Source of the DNA: Streptomyces seoulensis
Lineage (GTDB): Bacteria > Actinomycetota > Actinomycetes > Streptomycetales > Streptomycetaceae
Length of the DNA stretch: 64,000 nucleotides
NCBI GenBank assembly: GCA_013364255.1
Contig: CP054936.1
Coordinates: forward strand, 2,882,853-2,946,852
Reading direction: 5' to 3'
Shown here: positions 52,571 through 61,521 of the stretch, piece by piece
Layout: each line of letters begins with the position of its first letter
How positions within the stretch are numbered: the first letter of the stretch is position 1
Notes under the pieces: model-generated
Told to the model about the DNA's origin: nothing
Seen by the model: only the letters and a program-made list of their open reading frames with translations
Database searches by the model: none
Made by a program: the position numbers and the translations under genes

Positions 52571-53212
52571 ATGGCCCGACCGCGCAAGCCCCTCCTCAGC
52601 ACCGACCGCATCGTCACGACGGCGCGGGACCTCGTGGACGCGGAGGGCCTGGCGGCCGTCTCCACCCGGCGGCTGGCGGCCGAACTCGGGGTGAGCGGAC
52701 CCTCGCTCTACAACCACTTCCGCACCAAGGACGAGATCCTGGAGGCGGTCGCGGACTCGGTGAGCGGACAGGTCGACCTGTCGATGTTCGAGGACGGCCG
52801 GGACTGGCGGACCGCGCTGCACGACTGGGCCGTCTCCTACCGGGCCGCCCTGCGCGACCACCCGAACATCGTCCCCGTGCTCGCCCGCGGGCCCGGCCGC
52901 CGCCCGGCCGCGCTGCGGCTGGCCGACGCCGTCTACGGCGCGATGGTCGACGCCGGGTGGCCGCCGGCCCAGGCGACCTCCATCGGCGCGCTGATGCGGT
53001 ACTTCATCATGGGCTCCGCGCTCGGCTCCTTCGCCGGCGGCTTCGTGGACGACGCCAGCGCCTACGACCCCGCCGACTACCCGCACCTCGGCCAGGCGCA
53101 CCTGCTGGCCGAGCAGCAGGAGAAGATCGACGAACGGGCCTTCGAGGCAGGGCTGTCCGCACTGCTGGACGGCCTGGCGCAGCAGTACGAGCAGGCGCGG
53201 CGGGAGGCGTAG
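52571..53212 (+). CDS. TetR-family regulator (C-terminal TetR_C domain type)
   Basis: This 213-residue regulator has an N-terminal HTH (RDLVDAEGLAAVSTRRLAAELGVSGPSLYNHFRTKDEILEAV) and a TetR_C-type ligand domain. It is divergent from an acyl-CoA dehydrogenase. ATG at 52571 (MARPRKPL) is preferred to 52562. The likely operator at 52526-52544 is also found before the ALDH-ADH operon. Confidence 0.92.
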   Translation: MARPRKPLLSTDRIVTTARDLVDAEGLAAVSTRRLAAELGVSGPSLYNHFRTKDEILEAVADSVSGQVDLSMFEDGRDWRTALHDWAVSYRAALRDHPNIVPVLARGPGRRPAALRLADAVYGAMVDAGWPPAQATSIGALMRYFIMGSALGSFAGGFVDDASAYDPADYPHLGQAHLLAEQQEKIDERAFEAGLSALLDGLAQQYEQARREA

Positions 53213-53400
53213 AGCCGCTTGGGCGGGTGGCTCAGGGCGGCGCGGCGGGAGGCTAAGGGTGGCGCGGCGGGAGGCGCAGGGCGGCGGGGCGGGAGGCGTA
53301 GGGCCGCTCGGGCGGGTGGCTCAGGGCGGCGGGGCCGGAGGCGTGGGGCGGCGGGGCCGGAGGCGTGGGGCGGCTCGGGCGGGCGGCGGGGGGCCGCTTG
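53213..53400. repeat. G-rich imperfect repeats
   Basis: The gap 53213-53468 is filled by units of GCGGGAGGCGTAGGGC / GGGCGGGTGGCTCAGGGCGG, some duplicated as ~60-bp blocks (53216-53270 vs 53298-53350). Strongly G-biased on the + strand; no gene seen. Confidence 0.65.
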
Positions 53401-53468
53401 TCCGGACCACGACCGGTCCGCGGGACACTTCGGCGCCGGCCGAAACGTGCGGGGCGCATGCTGGGGGC

Positions 53469-54221
53469 ATGACGAGCCGCGCGAACCGTACGACGGGCGC
53501 CGCCGGGAGGACCGGCGGCGGCAGGGACCCGCGGGCGCCGGGGCTGGCGGCGCTCGCCGCCCTGGTGGCCGACGAGACCCGGGCCGCGTGTCTGCTGGCG
53601 CTGCTCGACGGACGGGCGTGGACGGCGGGCGAGCTGGCCCGGCACGCGGGCGTCGCCGCCTCGACGCTCAGCGAGCACCTGGGCAGGCTGGTCGGCGGCG
53701 GGCTGCTCGCCGAGGAGCGGCAGGGCCGCCACCGCTACGTCCGCCTGGCCGACGCGCGGACGGCCCAGCTGGTGGAGGACCTGGTCGCGCAGGTCGCCCC
53801 GGCGGAGCACCGGCCGCGCACCCTGCGGGAGGCGGGCGCCGCTTCGGCGATGGCCCGGGCCCGCACCTGTTACGACCATCTCGCCGGACGGCTCGGCATC
53901 GCGCTGACCGACGCGCTGACCGCGCGGGGGCTGCTGCGGCAGGACACCGGGTTCGCGCTCACGGACGCGGGCGTGGCGTGGTTCGGCGCGGCCGGCATCG
54001 GTCTCGACCGCACCGGCCGCCGTCCGCTGGCCCGCGCCTGCCTCGACTGGACCGAGCGGCGCCCGCACCTTGCCGGGGTCTCCGGCGCGGCCCTGTGCCG
54101 GCACGCGTTCGACGCGGGCTGGTGCGTGCGCATCGGCACCCGGCGCGCCGTGCGGCTCACGCCGGCCGGGGAGCGGGCGCTGTCCGAACTGCTGGGCGTC
54201 ACCGCCGAGACCCTGGAGTGA
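53469..54221 (+). CDS. ArsR-type transcriptional regulator
   Basis: This 250-residue regulator has an ArsR-type winged helix (LAALVADETRAACLLALLDGRAWTAGELARHAGVAASTLSEHLGRLVGGGLLAEERQGRHRYVRLAD, residues ~23-88). It has a long C-terminal half containing a second HTH-like stretch (TDALTARGLLRQDTGFALTDAGVAWFGAAGI). No CxC metal-binding motif of classic ArsR is seen, so it may not sense metal. ATG at 53469. Confidence 0.85.
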   Translation: MTSRANRTTGAAGRTGGGRDPRAPGLAALAALVADETRAACLLALLDGRAWTAGELARHAGVAASTLSEHLGRLVGGGLLAEERQGRHRYVRLADARTAQLVEDLVAQVAPAEHRPRTLREAGAASAMARARTCYDHLAGRLGIALTDALTARGLLRQDTGFALTDAGVAWFGAAGIGLDRTGRRPLARACLDWTERRPHLAGVSGAALCRHAFDAGWCVRIGTRRAVRLTPAGERALSELLGVTAETLE

Positions 54222-54270
54222 CCCCGCGACCCCGAAGTGACTCCCGAGACCCTCAAGTGCCCCCGTGCCG

Positions 54271-54350
54271 ACGGCGCGTCACGGCTCGGGGTCAGCTCCG
54301 GCGGCGCGTCACGGCTCGGGGTCAGCTCCGGCGGCGCGTCGCGGCTCGGG
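54271..54350. repeat. 30-bp tandem repeat (2.7 copies)
   Basis: ACGGCGCGTCACGGCTCGGG plus GTCAGCTCCG repeats at 54271, 54301 and 54331 (third copy partial). It lies between the ArsR-type gene and the EamA transporter and is probably not translated. Confidence 0.85.
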
Positions 54351-54420
54351 CGCGGCGCGTCTCGGCGTCCGAAAACCGCGAGCCCTCCTCCCCCTTCCCC
54401 TCCTAGCCTCAGGGAGCATG

Positions 54421-55347
54421 ATGAACCTCTCGCCGTCGCGCCTGGCCGCCGGCGCCGCCTCGGTCACCGTGGTGCTGTGGGCCTCCGCCTTCGTCTCGAT
54501 CCGCAGCGCGGGCGCCGCGTACTCGCCCGGCGCGCTCGCGCTGGGCCGGCTGCTGGCCGGGGCCGTGGCCCTGGGCGCGCTCTGTCTGCTGCGGCGCGAG
54601 GGATGGCCGCCGCGGGCGGCGTGGCGCGGGATCGCGATATCGGGCGTGCTCTGGTTCGGCTTCTACATGGTGGTGCTGAACTGGGGTGAGCAGCAGGTGG
54701 ACGCCGGAACGGCGGCCCTGGTGGTGAACACCGGCCCGCTGCTCATCGCGCTGCTGGGCGCCCGGCTGCTGGGCGACGCGCTGCCGCCGCGGCTGCTGGC
54801 GGGGCTCGCGGTGTCCTTCGCCGGTGCGGTGACCGTGGGCCTGTCGATGTCGGGCGAGGGGGGTTCCTCGGTGCTCGGGGTGGTGCTGTGCCTGCTCGCG
54901 GCCGTCGGGTACGCCCTCGGGGTGGTCGCGCAGAAGCCCGCGCTGGCGCACGCGAGCGCGGCGCAGGTGACGGCGTTCGGCTGTCTGACCGGCGCGGTGG
55001 GCTGTCTGCCGTTCGCCGGGCAGCTGGTCCACGAGGCCGCCCGCGCGCCCGCGTCCGCCACGCTCAACATGGTCTACCTCGGCGTCTTCCCGACCGCGCT
55101 CGCCTTCACCACCTGGGCGTACGCCCTGTCCCGGACCACCGCGAGCCGGATGGGCGCGACGACGTACGCGGTGCCCGCCCTGGTGGTGCTCATGTCGTGG
55201 CTGCTGCTGGGCGAGGTGCCGGGCGTGCTGACGCTGGCGGGCGGGGTGCTGTGCCTGGCGGGCGTGGCGGTGTCCCGCTCCCGCCCGCGAAGGGCGGGAA
55301 AGGAGACGCCCGCGCTCGCGGAACGGCGCCGCGAGCCCGCGTCCTGA
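54421..55347 (+). CDS. EamA/RhaT-family transporter
   Basis: This 308-residue ten-helix DMT exporter has two EamA domains (LAAGAASVTVVLWASAFVSIRSAG at the start of the first; GVVLCLLAAVGYALGVVAQKPAL at the start of the second, ~160-182). The C-terminus is short and basic with RRAGKETPAL. Substrate unknown. ATG at 54421 gives a 4-nt gap from GGGAG; the double ATG at 54418 is the alternative. Confidence 0.92.
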   Translation: MNLSPSRLAAGAASVTVVLWASAFVSIRSAGAAYSPGALALGRLLAGAVALGALCLLRREGWPPRAAWRGIAISGVLWFGFYMVVLNWGEQQVDAGTAALVVNTGPLLIALLGARLLGDALPPRLLAGLAVSFAGAVTVGLSMSGEGGSSVLGVVLCLLAAVGYALGVVAQKPALAHASAAQVTAFGCLTGAVGCLPFAGQLVHEAARAPASATLNMVYLGVFPTALAFTTWAYALSRTTASRMGATTYAVPALVVLMSWLLLGEVPGVLTLAGGVLCLAGVAVSRSRPRRAGKETPALAERRREPAS

Positions 55348-55366
55348 ACGGCCCGCGGTGTGCGGG

Positions 55367-56449
55367 TCAGAAGACCACCAGGGAGCGGCCGCCCTTGCCG
55401 GCCGTCATGTTCTCGAAGGCCGCCGGGATGCCGTCCAGGGCGATGCGCTCGGTCACCAGCGCGCCGAGGTCCAGACGGCCGGTGCGGACGTGGTCGGCGA
55501 GGACCGGGAGGTCGCGGGCCGGGTCGCAGTCGCCGTAGACGCAGCCGCTCAGGGTGCGGCCCCAGTGGAAGATCTCCAGGGCGTTGAAGGTGACCTGCTC
55601 CTCCTTGCCGCCGATGCCGACCACCGTCGTGCGGCCGCCCCGGCGGGTGGACTCCCAGGCGGCGCGGATGGTGACCGCGCGGCCCACGCACTCCACGGAG
55701 ACGTCCACGCCCTGCTTCCCGGTGAGCGCGCGGATCTCGCGGGGCGTGGTCGCGGAGGCGACGACGTAGTCCGTGGCCCCCGCCGCGCGCGCCAGGTCCT
55801 CCTTGGCCGGGGAGACGTCGACGGCGATGATCCGCTCGGCGCCCGCGATCCGGGCCGCCTGGAGGGTGGCGAGGCCGACCCCGCCGGCGCCGAAGACCGC
55901 CACCGTCTCCCCCGGCCGGACCTTCGCCGAGTGGTGGATCGCGCCGTAGCCGGTGAGGACGGCGCAGCCCAGGAGGGCGGCGTCGGTGAGCGGGACGCCC
56001 TCGGGCAGCGGCAGGACGCAGGAGGCGGCGACGACCGTCTCCTCGGCGAAGGCGGCGACGTTGAGCCCGGGGTGCAGTTCGACGCCGTCGACGGTGCGGG
56101 CGTGGACGTTCGCGGCGCCGTCGAGGGCGTTGGCGCACAGCCACACCTCGCCCAGCGAGCAGGCGTGGCAGCTCCCGCAGGCGGGCGCCCAGTTGAGGAC
56201 GACGTGGTCGCCGGGCGCGACGTGGCCGACGCCCTCGCCGACCGCGAGCACCGTGCCGGCGCCCTCGTGGCCGAGGACCGCGGGCACCGGGACCCGCATG
56301 GTGCCGTTGGTCAGCGACAGGTCGGAGTGGCAGACCCCGGCGGCGGCCAGGCGCAGGCGGACCTGGCCGGGCCCGGGTTCGGGCAGTTCTATCCGGGTGA
56401 TCTCCAGCGGGGCGCCGATGGCGGGCAGGACGGCGGCACGTACGGCCAT
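55367..56449 (-). CDS. Zinc-dependent alcohol dehydrogenase
   Basis: This 360-residue medium-chain dehydrogenase has catalytic zinc ligands in AAAGVCHSDLS (~34-44), GHEGAGTV (~60) and CAVLTGYGAI. The structural zinc loop is CGSCHACSLGEVWLC with four Cys. The NAD site is AVFGAGGVGLATLQAA. It oxidises primary alcohols to aldehydes, which the upstream ALDH of the same operon can take over. ATG at 56449, 14 bp after the ALDH stop, with GGGAG. Confidence 0.94.
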   Translation of the reverse strand: MAVRAAVLPAIGAPLEITRIELPEPGPGQVRLRLAAAGVCHSDLSLTNGTMRVPVPAVLGHEGAGTVLAVGEGVGHVAPGDHVVLNWAPACGSCHACSLGEVWLCANALDGAANVHARTVDGVELHPGLNVAAFAEETVVAASCVLPLPEGVPLTDAALLGCAVLTGYGAIHHSAKVRPGETVAVFGAGGVGLATLQAARIAGAERIIAVDVSPAKEDLARAAGATDYVVASATTPREIRALTGKQGVDVSVECVGRAVTIRAAWESTRRGGRTTVVGIGGKEEQVTFNALEIFHWGRTLSGCVYGDCDPARDLPVLADHVRTGRLDLGALVTERIALDGIPAAFENMTAGKGGRSLVVF

Positions 56450-56463
56450 GACTCGTGACTCCC

Positions 56464-57852
56464 TTAGAACTGGAGGGACTTGGTCTGGAGGTACTCGGCC
56501 AGTCCGTGCCGGCCGAGTTCCCGGCCGACGCCCGACTGCTTGTAACCGCCGAAGGGGGCCAGCGGGTTGAACCGGCCGCCGTTGATGTCGACCTGACCGG
56601 TGTCCATCCGGCGGGCGAAGGCGACCGCCTCCGCCTCCTCGCCCGCCCAGACCGCGCCGGCCAGGCCGTAGACGGTGCCGTTGGCGATGCGCAGGGCGTC
56701 GTCCTCGTCGTCGTAGGGCAGGATCGACAGGACCGGGCCGAAGATCTCCTCCTGGGCGACGGTCATCGCGGGGGTGACGTCGGCGAGGACGGTGGGGCTG
56801 ACGAAGTAGCCGCGCTCGCGCGGGGGCCGCGCGCCGCCGGCGACCAGGCGCGCGCCCTCGGTCACGCCCTGGTCGATGTAACCGCGCACCCGCTCGTGCT
56901 GCTTGGCGTTGACCAGCGGGCCGATGCGGTCGGCGTACTTGGCGGCGGCGGCCGCGGCGAGTTCCACCGCCTCGTCGTAGCGGTCGCGGTGGACCAGCAT
57001 GCGGGTCCAGGCGCTGCACGTCTGGCCGGAGTTGGACATGACGTTGGCGACGCCGACGTTGACCGCCTTGGCGAGGTCGGCGCTGGGGAGGATCACGTTG
57101 GCGGACTTGCCGCCCAGTTCCAGGGCGACCCGCTTGACGGCGGCGCCCGCCGTGGCGCCGATCCGCCGGCCCACCGCCGTGGAGCCGGTGAAGGAGACCA
57201 GGTCCACGTCCGGGTGCTCGGCGAGCGCCTGTCCGGCGACCGGGCCGAGCCCGGTGACCAGGTTGAGGACGCCGGCCGGGACGCCGGCCTCGTCGGCCGC
57301 CTCGGCGAACAGCTGGGCGGTCAGCGGGGTGTCCTCGGCGGGCTTGAGGACGACCGTGCAGCCGGCGGCCAGCGCGGGGGCGACCTTGGCGACGATCTGG
57401 TGCAGGGGGTAGTTCCAGGGGGTGATCGCGCCGACGACGCCGACCGGCTCGTGGAAGACGGTGGAGTTGCCGACCTTCTCCTCGAAGGCGTACGTCGCCG
57501 CGAGCTCGGCGTAGGAGCCGGCGACCGCGATCGGCACGGCGGCGTGCACCGCCTGGGAGAACGCCAGGGGCGAGCCCAGTTCGGCGGTGACGGTCTCGGC
57601 GATCTCGTCCTTGCGGGCGGCGAGCACGTCCCGCAGGGCGGCCAGCCGGGCGGCCCGTTCGGCGGGCGCGGTGGCGGCCCAGCCGGGCAGGGCGGCGCGG
57701 GCGGCGCGCACCGCCGCGGCCACGTCCTCGGCGGTGCCGGCCGGGACGGTGGCGATGACCTGTTCGTCGGCCGGGTTCACCACCTCGATGACGTCCCGGC
57801 CCGCGGCGGGCCGCCAGGCGCCGTCGATGTACATGCCGTCGTGTGCCTTCAT
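56464..57852 (-). CDS. Aldehyde dehydrogenase family protein
   Basis: This 462-residue NAD(P)-dependent aldehyde dehydrogenase has [35 protein letters not shown] (~136-170), the catalytic Glu in [11 protein letters not shown] (~240) and the catalytic Cys in [11 protein letters not shown] (~275). It ends in [27 protein letters not shown]. It pairs with the Zn-alcohol dehydrogenase 14 bp downstream, giving alcohol-to-acid oxidation. ATG at 57852 after AAGGAG. A 19-bp palindrome is in the promoter. Confidence 0.95.
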   Translation of the reverse strand: MKAHDGMYIDGAWRPAAGRDVIEVVNPADEQVIATVPAGTAEDVAAAVRAARAALPGWAATAPAERAARLAALRDVLAARKDEIAETVTAELGSPLAFSQAVHAAVPIAVAGSYAELAATYAFEEKVGNSTVFHEPVGVVGAITPWNYPLHQIVAKVAPALAAGCTVVLKPAEDTPLTAQLFAEAADEAGVPAGVLNLVTGLGPVAGQALAEHPDVDLVSFTGSTAVGRRIGATAGAAVKRVALELGGKSANVILPSADLAKAVNVGVANVMSNSGQTCSAWTRMLVHRDRYDEAVELAAAAAAKYADRIGPLVNAKQHERVRGYIDQGVTEGARLVAGGARPPRERGYFVSPTVLADVTPAMTVAQEEIFGPVLSILPYDDEDDALRIANGTVYGLAGAVWAGEEAEAVAFARRMDTGQVDINGGRFNPLAPFGGYKQSGVGRELGRHGLAEYLQTKSLQF

Positions 57853-57943
57853 GGTGCTGCGCTCCTTGGGGGCGGGGGCGGCATCGTCCGGGTCCGCGGA
57901 CCGCGGTCGCTTCGTCCGCGTCACAACCTACCGACAAGCCCAT

Positions 57944-57962
57944 AAACTAGCGTCGATAGTTT
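57944..57962. promoter_or_regulatory. 19-bp palindromic operator before the ALDH-ADH operon
   Basis: AAACTAGCGTCGATAGTTT has 8 of 9 pairs complementary around a single central base, 91 bp before the ALDH start. It matches the motif by the ACAD/TetR pair at 52526-52544. Confidence 0.65.
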
Positions 57963-58092
57963 TCGGATGCCAGAGAGCGCCGGGAAGTCCGGGACGCGTC
58001 CGCCGGTTCCCCGCGCCCCGCCGCGCCCCGGTTCGGGGGCGGGGCGGCGGCTCCGGGGGTCCGCCGCTCCGCCCCGCCCGTGGCGCCGCGGG

Positions 58093-58788
58093 TCACTTCG
58101 TCGCCGTCAGATGGGCGAAGACCACGACGTTGCTGGAGTAACCGGTGCGGCGGGTGTAGAGGCCGCCGCAGGTGATGACGTGCAGCTCGGGACGGCGGGA
58201 GGGGCCGTACACCTCCTTGTCGGGGAAGCGGTCCTTGTCGAAGACCCGGACCTTGTCCACGGTGTAGACGGCGGTACGGCCGTCCACCCGCCGCACCTCG
58301 ATGGTGCGGCCCGGCTCCACCTGGCCGAGCGCGGCGAAGACGGCGGCGCCGGTCGTGGTGTCGCGGTGCCCGACCGCGAGGGCGGTGCCCGACTCGCCCG
58401 GCGTGGGTCCGCCCTGGTACCAGCCGACCAGCTTGGGCTTGTCGACCGGCGGGGTCTCCAGCTGCCGCCGGGCGTCCAGGCCGATGCCGACGGTCGGGGC
58501 GTCGATGCCGAGGGAGGGGATGCGCAGCGCCGTCGCCCGGGAGGGCGGCAGCGCCGCGGGGGGCGGGCCCGTGTCGTGCGGCGAGGCGGCGCCGTTCGCG
58601 CCCTCGCCGTCGGCGCCGGCGCGGGCCGCGGCGGCGGAGCCGGCCGTGCGGTGCGGCGCGTCGCGCTCGTGGTGTCCCCCGCACCGGACCCCCGCCGTCA
58701 CCAGGACGGCCGCGAGGGCACCCGTCCTGACCAGGCGGTAGGCGCGGGTCCGGTACCAGGGCCTGCGTCGGCGCCTACGCGGCGCCAT
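58093..58788 (-). CDS. Class F sortase
   Basis: This 231-residue membrane-anchored transpeptidase has a very basic N-terminus (MAPRRRRRRPWYRTRAYRLVRTG), one membrane helix (GALAAVLVTAG), a linker, and a catalytic domain with LAVGHRDTTTG (His), HVITCGG (Cys) and RRTGYSSNVVV (Arg). Class F sortases are actinobacterial and attach or process surface proteins. ATG at 58788 overlaps the secreted partner gene by 14 bp. Confidence 0.93.
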   Translation of the reverse strand: MAPRRRRRRPWYRTRAYRLVRTGALAAVLVTAGVRCGGHHERDAPHRTAGSAAAARAGADGEGANGAASPHDTGPPPAALPPSRATALRIPSLGIDAPTVGIGLDARRQLETPPVDKPKLVGWYQGGPTPGESGTALAVGHRDTTTGAAVFAALGQVEPGRTIEVRRVDGRTAVYTVDKVRVFDKDRFPDKEVYGPSRRPELHVITCGGLYTRRTGYSSNVVVFAHLTATK

Positions 58789-59476
58789 GGGGGCGCCGGC
58801 GGATCAGCCGGACGTACGCGACCCCGCCGACCACGACCAGGCCGACGGCCGCGGCCCCGGCGACCGGGGAGAAGGCGTCGGCCGCGCTGACCAGACCGCC
58901 GCCGCCCGCGTGCACGCCGCCCTTCGGCCCCTGCCGGTCGTCATGGCCCGACGCGCCGCCGCCGCGCTGGCCGTTGTCGTCGTGCCCCTGGTCGCCGTCG
59001 TCGCGCCCCTGGTCGTCGATCTGACGGCCCGGACCCTGCGCGCCCTGCTGGTGCTCCTCGTCGTGGCAGTCGACGCGGAACAGCTTCTCCTTGGAGATGC
59101 CCGCCACGGTCCAGATGAGCTTGTACTGACCGTCGGAGAGCATCAGCGGGTCGGTGTGGCCGGCGCCGTTGGCGAGCGGGATGGTGCCGGTGACGGTGGC
59201 CCGGGTGGGCAGCGGGGGCTGGGCCTGGATGGTGTAGCCGATGGTGGGCAGGACGTCGAAGTTGACGGCGTCGAGGTAGAACCGGCAGACGACCGGGTCG
59301 TCCTTGGAGACGCCGAACGGCACGCCCGCGCGGTGGATCTTGATGTCGCCGGCTTCCCCCTGCGCCATGGCGTCCGGCGCGGCCAGCCACGAGGCGCCCA
59401 CCGCGGTGAGGGCCGTCAGGGCCGCGACGGCGCCGGCGCGGGTGCCGAGGGTCCGTGGGATCGTCAGGGTGGGCAT
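58775..59476 (-). CDS. Secreted membrane-tethered protein, sortase partner
   Basis: This 233-residue protein has a signal peptide (LGTRAGAVAALTALTAVGASWLAAPDAMA), an extracellular domain (~40-140, with three Cys), an Asp/Gly/Gln-rich linker (DDQGRDDGDQGHDDNGQRGGG), then a hydrophobic helix (FSPVAGAAAVGLVVVGGVAYVRL) and basic tail IRRRPHGAA. The tail looks like a sorting signal but I find no LPxTG or LAxTG. It is translationally coupled to the class F sortase. Confidence 0.85.
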   Translation of the reverse strand: MPTLTIPRTLGTRAGAVAALTALTAVGASWLAAPDAMAQGEAGDIKIHRAGVPFGVSKDDPVVCRFYLDAVNFDVLPTIGYTIQAQPPLPTRATVTGTIPLANGAGHTDPLMLSDGQYKLIWTVAGISKEKLFRVDCHDEEHQQGAQGPGRQIDDQGRDDGDQGHDDNGQRGGGASGHDDRQGPKGGVHAGGGGLVSAADAFSPVAGAAAVGLVVVGGVAYVRLIRRRPHGAA

Positions 59477-59496
59477 GCGCGCTCCTCCGAGTCAGA

Positions 59497-59538
59497 CGAT
59501 TTTCATACAAATCGCTCTTTCACCTGACTCTCTTTCAC
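59497..59538 (-). promoter_or_regulatory. Palindrome and direct repeats upstream of sortase operon
   Basis: CGATTT (59497-59502) and AAATCG (59509-59514) flank a 6-bp centre. Just beyond, CTCTTTCAC occurs twice (59515-59523 and 59530-59538), 15 bp apart. Position and AT content suit a promoter and operator. Confidence 0.45.
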
Positions 59539-59598
59539 ACCCGCCCCCTCCGCCACGGCAACCCCGCCCGACGCGCCGCCGAAGATCACCCGCCCGGC

Positions 59599-60261
59599 TC
59601 AGTCCAGTACGCGGCTCAGATAGGCCCGCAGCAGTTCCCGGGTCTCCTCGATGACCTTCTCGTCGCCCTCGGGGTCGAGGCGGAAGGCGAGTTGGACGAG
59701 GGTGTCGGCGGTCTCGACGGCGATCAGGAAGACCCGGCGCAGGTTCTCGTCGGGCTCCCGGCGCAGGTAGCCGGAGAGCAACTGGGTGAGCCGGCGGGCC
59801 ACCCGGTGGTTCGGCTCGGTGTGGCGGGTGCCGAGGGGGATCTGGTTGCCGAAGTCGACGAGGGAGAAGCCCGGGGCGGTGCGCTTCATCGCCAGGTACT
59901 CGTCGAGGACGGCGTCCACGGCGATGTGCCAGTGCCCGCCGCCCGCCCCCGCCGACGGGTCCGCGTCCTCGCCCGCCGCCTCGTCGGCGGTCCGCTGGAG
60001 GCGCTCCAGCACCCGTTCGGTGTAGCGCTCCAGGTTGCGCTGGGCGAGCGCGTCCGCCATCGCCCGCTTGTTGCCGAAGAAACGGTAGACGGAGCCGATC
60101 GGCACGCCCGCGCGCTGGGCCACGGCGCGGGTGCTCAGCTCGTCGTAGCCGACCTCGTCGAGGAGGTCGGCACAGGCGTCGAGGATCCTGGTCAGCCGTT
60201 CGGCGCTGCGCCGCTGCACGGGCGCGCGACGGAGCGAGGTCGCTTGGTGCACGGGCATCAT
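59599..60261 (-). CDS. TetR-family regulator
   Basis: This 220-residue regulator has an HTH ACADLLDEVGYDELSTRAVAQRAGVPIGSVYRFFGNKRAMADAL (residues ~28-70). It has a variable Asp/Gly/Ala-rich insertion (DEAAGEDADPSAGAGGGH), then a ligand domain. Its start codon overlaps the stop of the lipoprotein gene (ATGA), and the sortase operon lies downstream on the same strand. ATG at 60261, or 60258. Confidence 0.9.
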   Translation of the reverse strand: MMPVHQATSLRRAPVQRRSAERLTRILDACADLLDEVGYDELSTRAVAQRAGVPIGSVYRFFGNKRAMADALAQRNLERYTERVLERLQRTADEAAGEDADPSAGAGGGHWHIAVDAVLDEYLAMKRTAPGFSLVDFGNQIPLGTRHTEPNHRVARRLTQLLSGYLRREPDENLRRVFLIAVETADTLVQLAFRLDPEGDEKVIEETRELLRAYLSRVLD

Positions 60262-61406
60262 GATGCATCCCCCGGCCCCCGGGGTGAACCGCGCCCTCCG
60301 CCACCCGCCGCCGCGCACCCCGCCGCACGCGCCGCCGCCGGACCGGCGGCCGACGCCTGACCCGGCGTCACGTCCGGTGCCTGACCTGGCGTCACGTCGG
60401 CGGCCGGCGCCCGGGCGATCGCCGTGGCCGGGGCGGATCCCGGCGCCGGTCCGGCGGCGCGTGTCCATGTCCCCGCCGGGTCCGGGGACGCGGCGGCCAG
60501 GACGGCGCGGACGGCCGCGAGAGGCGGTACGGAGGCCGGGGCGAGGTCCGGACGACCGGCGCCCCACGCTCCGGCGGACCCCGCGGCCCGCCCCCCGTCG
60601 GCCCCCGTCCCGGCGGTTCCGGCCGACGAGCCCGGGACCGGACCCGGCTCCGCAGCCACCCCCGGCACGCCCGGCCCCGCCCCCATCGCCCTGGACGGCG
60701 CACCCGACGACGAGCCCGGACTCCGCGCGCCGCCCGACGAGACCGAACCCGGCGCACCCGAACCCGGCGTACCCGAGGACGAGCCGGCACCCGGCGCACC
60801 CGAGGACGAGCCCGCACCCGCCGACGCGCCTGCCCCCGACGACGGACCAGCACCCGAGGACGCCCCCGCACCCGGCGCCGGTCCCGAGGCCGGTCCCGAG
60901 GCCGGTCCCGAGGCCGTGATGTCCGCCGTGCTCTGGACCGCGCTGCCCGACACCGCCCACACCGTGTCGTCGTCGGCGTAGAGACGGGCGGTGACGTGGT
61001 GGGTGCCGCGCGGGACGAGGCGGGCGGAGAGGCGGTAGTCGGGGGCGCGCAGGCGGCCGACGGGGCGGCCGTCCACCAGCAGGCGGGCCAGACCGCGGCC
61101 CGCCGCCGCCCGCGCGGCCGTGCCGGCCGGCGAGAAGCGGAAGCGCCGGACGGTCAGCCGCACGTCCCAGCTGCCGTCGGCGTCGGGCCGTACCTCCACG
61201 CCGACCTCGGGCGCCTCCTGCCGAGCCACCTCGCGGTAGGGCCGTCCCTCCTCGTCGGTGTGATCGATGACCTTGCCCACGGGTGCGGGCGACTTCTCCT
61301 GCGTACCGCTCCCCCGCGCACCGCCCGCACCGCAGCCGGCCGGTCCGGCCCACAGCAGGGCGCAGACCGCGAGCGCGGCGAGAGATCCGCGCGTCCTCGA
61401 CGTCAT
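60258..61406 (-). CDS. Putative lipoprotein with low-complexity Gly/Ala/Ser/Pro tail
   Basis: This 382-residue exported protein has a signal (LAALAVCALLWAGPAGCGAGG) with a weak lipobox (AGC; the usual Leu at -3 is missing). A globular domain follows, with VRPDADGSWDVRLTVRRFRFSPAG, GLARLLVDGRPVGRLRAPDYRLSARLVPRGTHHVTARLYADDDTVWAVSGSAVQSTADI (~60-165). Residues ~165-382 are Ser/Gly/Pro/Ala repeats. Reading on the other strand is also open in the tail, so only the domain is firm. ATG at 61406 has no clear ribosome site. Function unknown. Confidence 0.72.
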   Translation of the reverse strand: MTSRTRGSLAALAVCALLWAGPAGCGAGGARGSGTQEKSPAPVGKVIDHTDEEGRPYREVARQEAPEVGVEVRPDADGSWDVRLTVRRFRFSPAGTAARAAAGRGLARLLVDGRPVGRLRAPDYRLSARLVPRGTHHVTARLYADDDTVWAVSGSAVQSTADITASGPASGPASGPAPGAGASSGAGPSSGAGASAGAGSSSGAPGAGSSSGTPGSGAPGSVSSGGARSPGSSSGAPSRAMGAGPGVPGVAAEPGPVPGSSAGTAGTGADGGRAAGSAGAWGAGRPDLAPASVPPLAAVRAVLAAASPDPAGTWTRAAGPAPGSAPATAIARAPAADVTPGQAPDVTPGQASAAGPAAARAAGCAAAGGGGRGSPRGPGDAS

Positions 61407-61521
61407 GACCGGAGGGTAGAACAACGGTGCGACGAGCCGAATCCCCCTGAAGTCGGGTTCCGGTTCCGCCCGAAGGGCGACCGAGGCCCTCTTGCGCCGG
61501 CGAAAACGCAATCCTACGGTG

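Noticed and set aside
60424..60981. A 185-codon Pro/Glu/Asp-rich + strand frame
   Set aside because: It lies opposite the lipoprotein tail and has no start signal or domain; the minus frame continues a recognisable exported protein.
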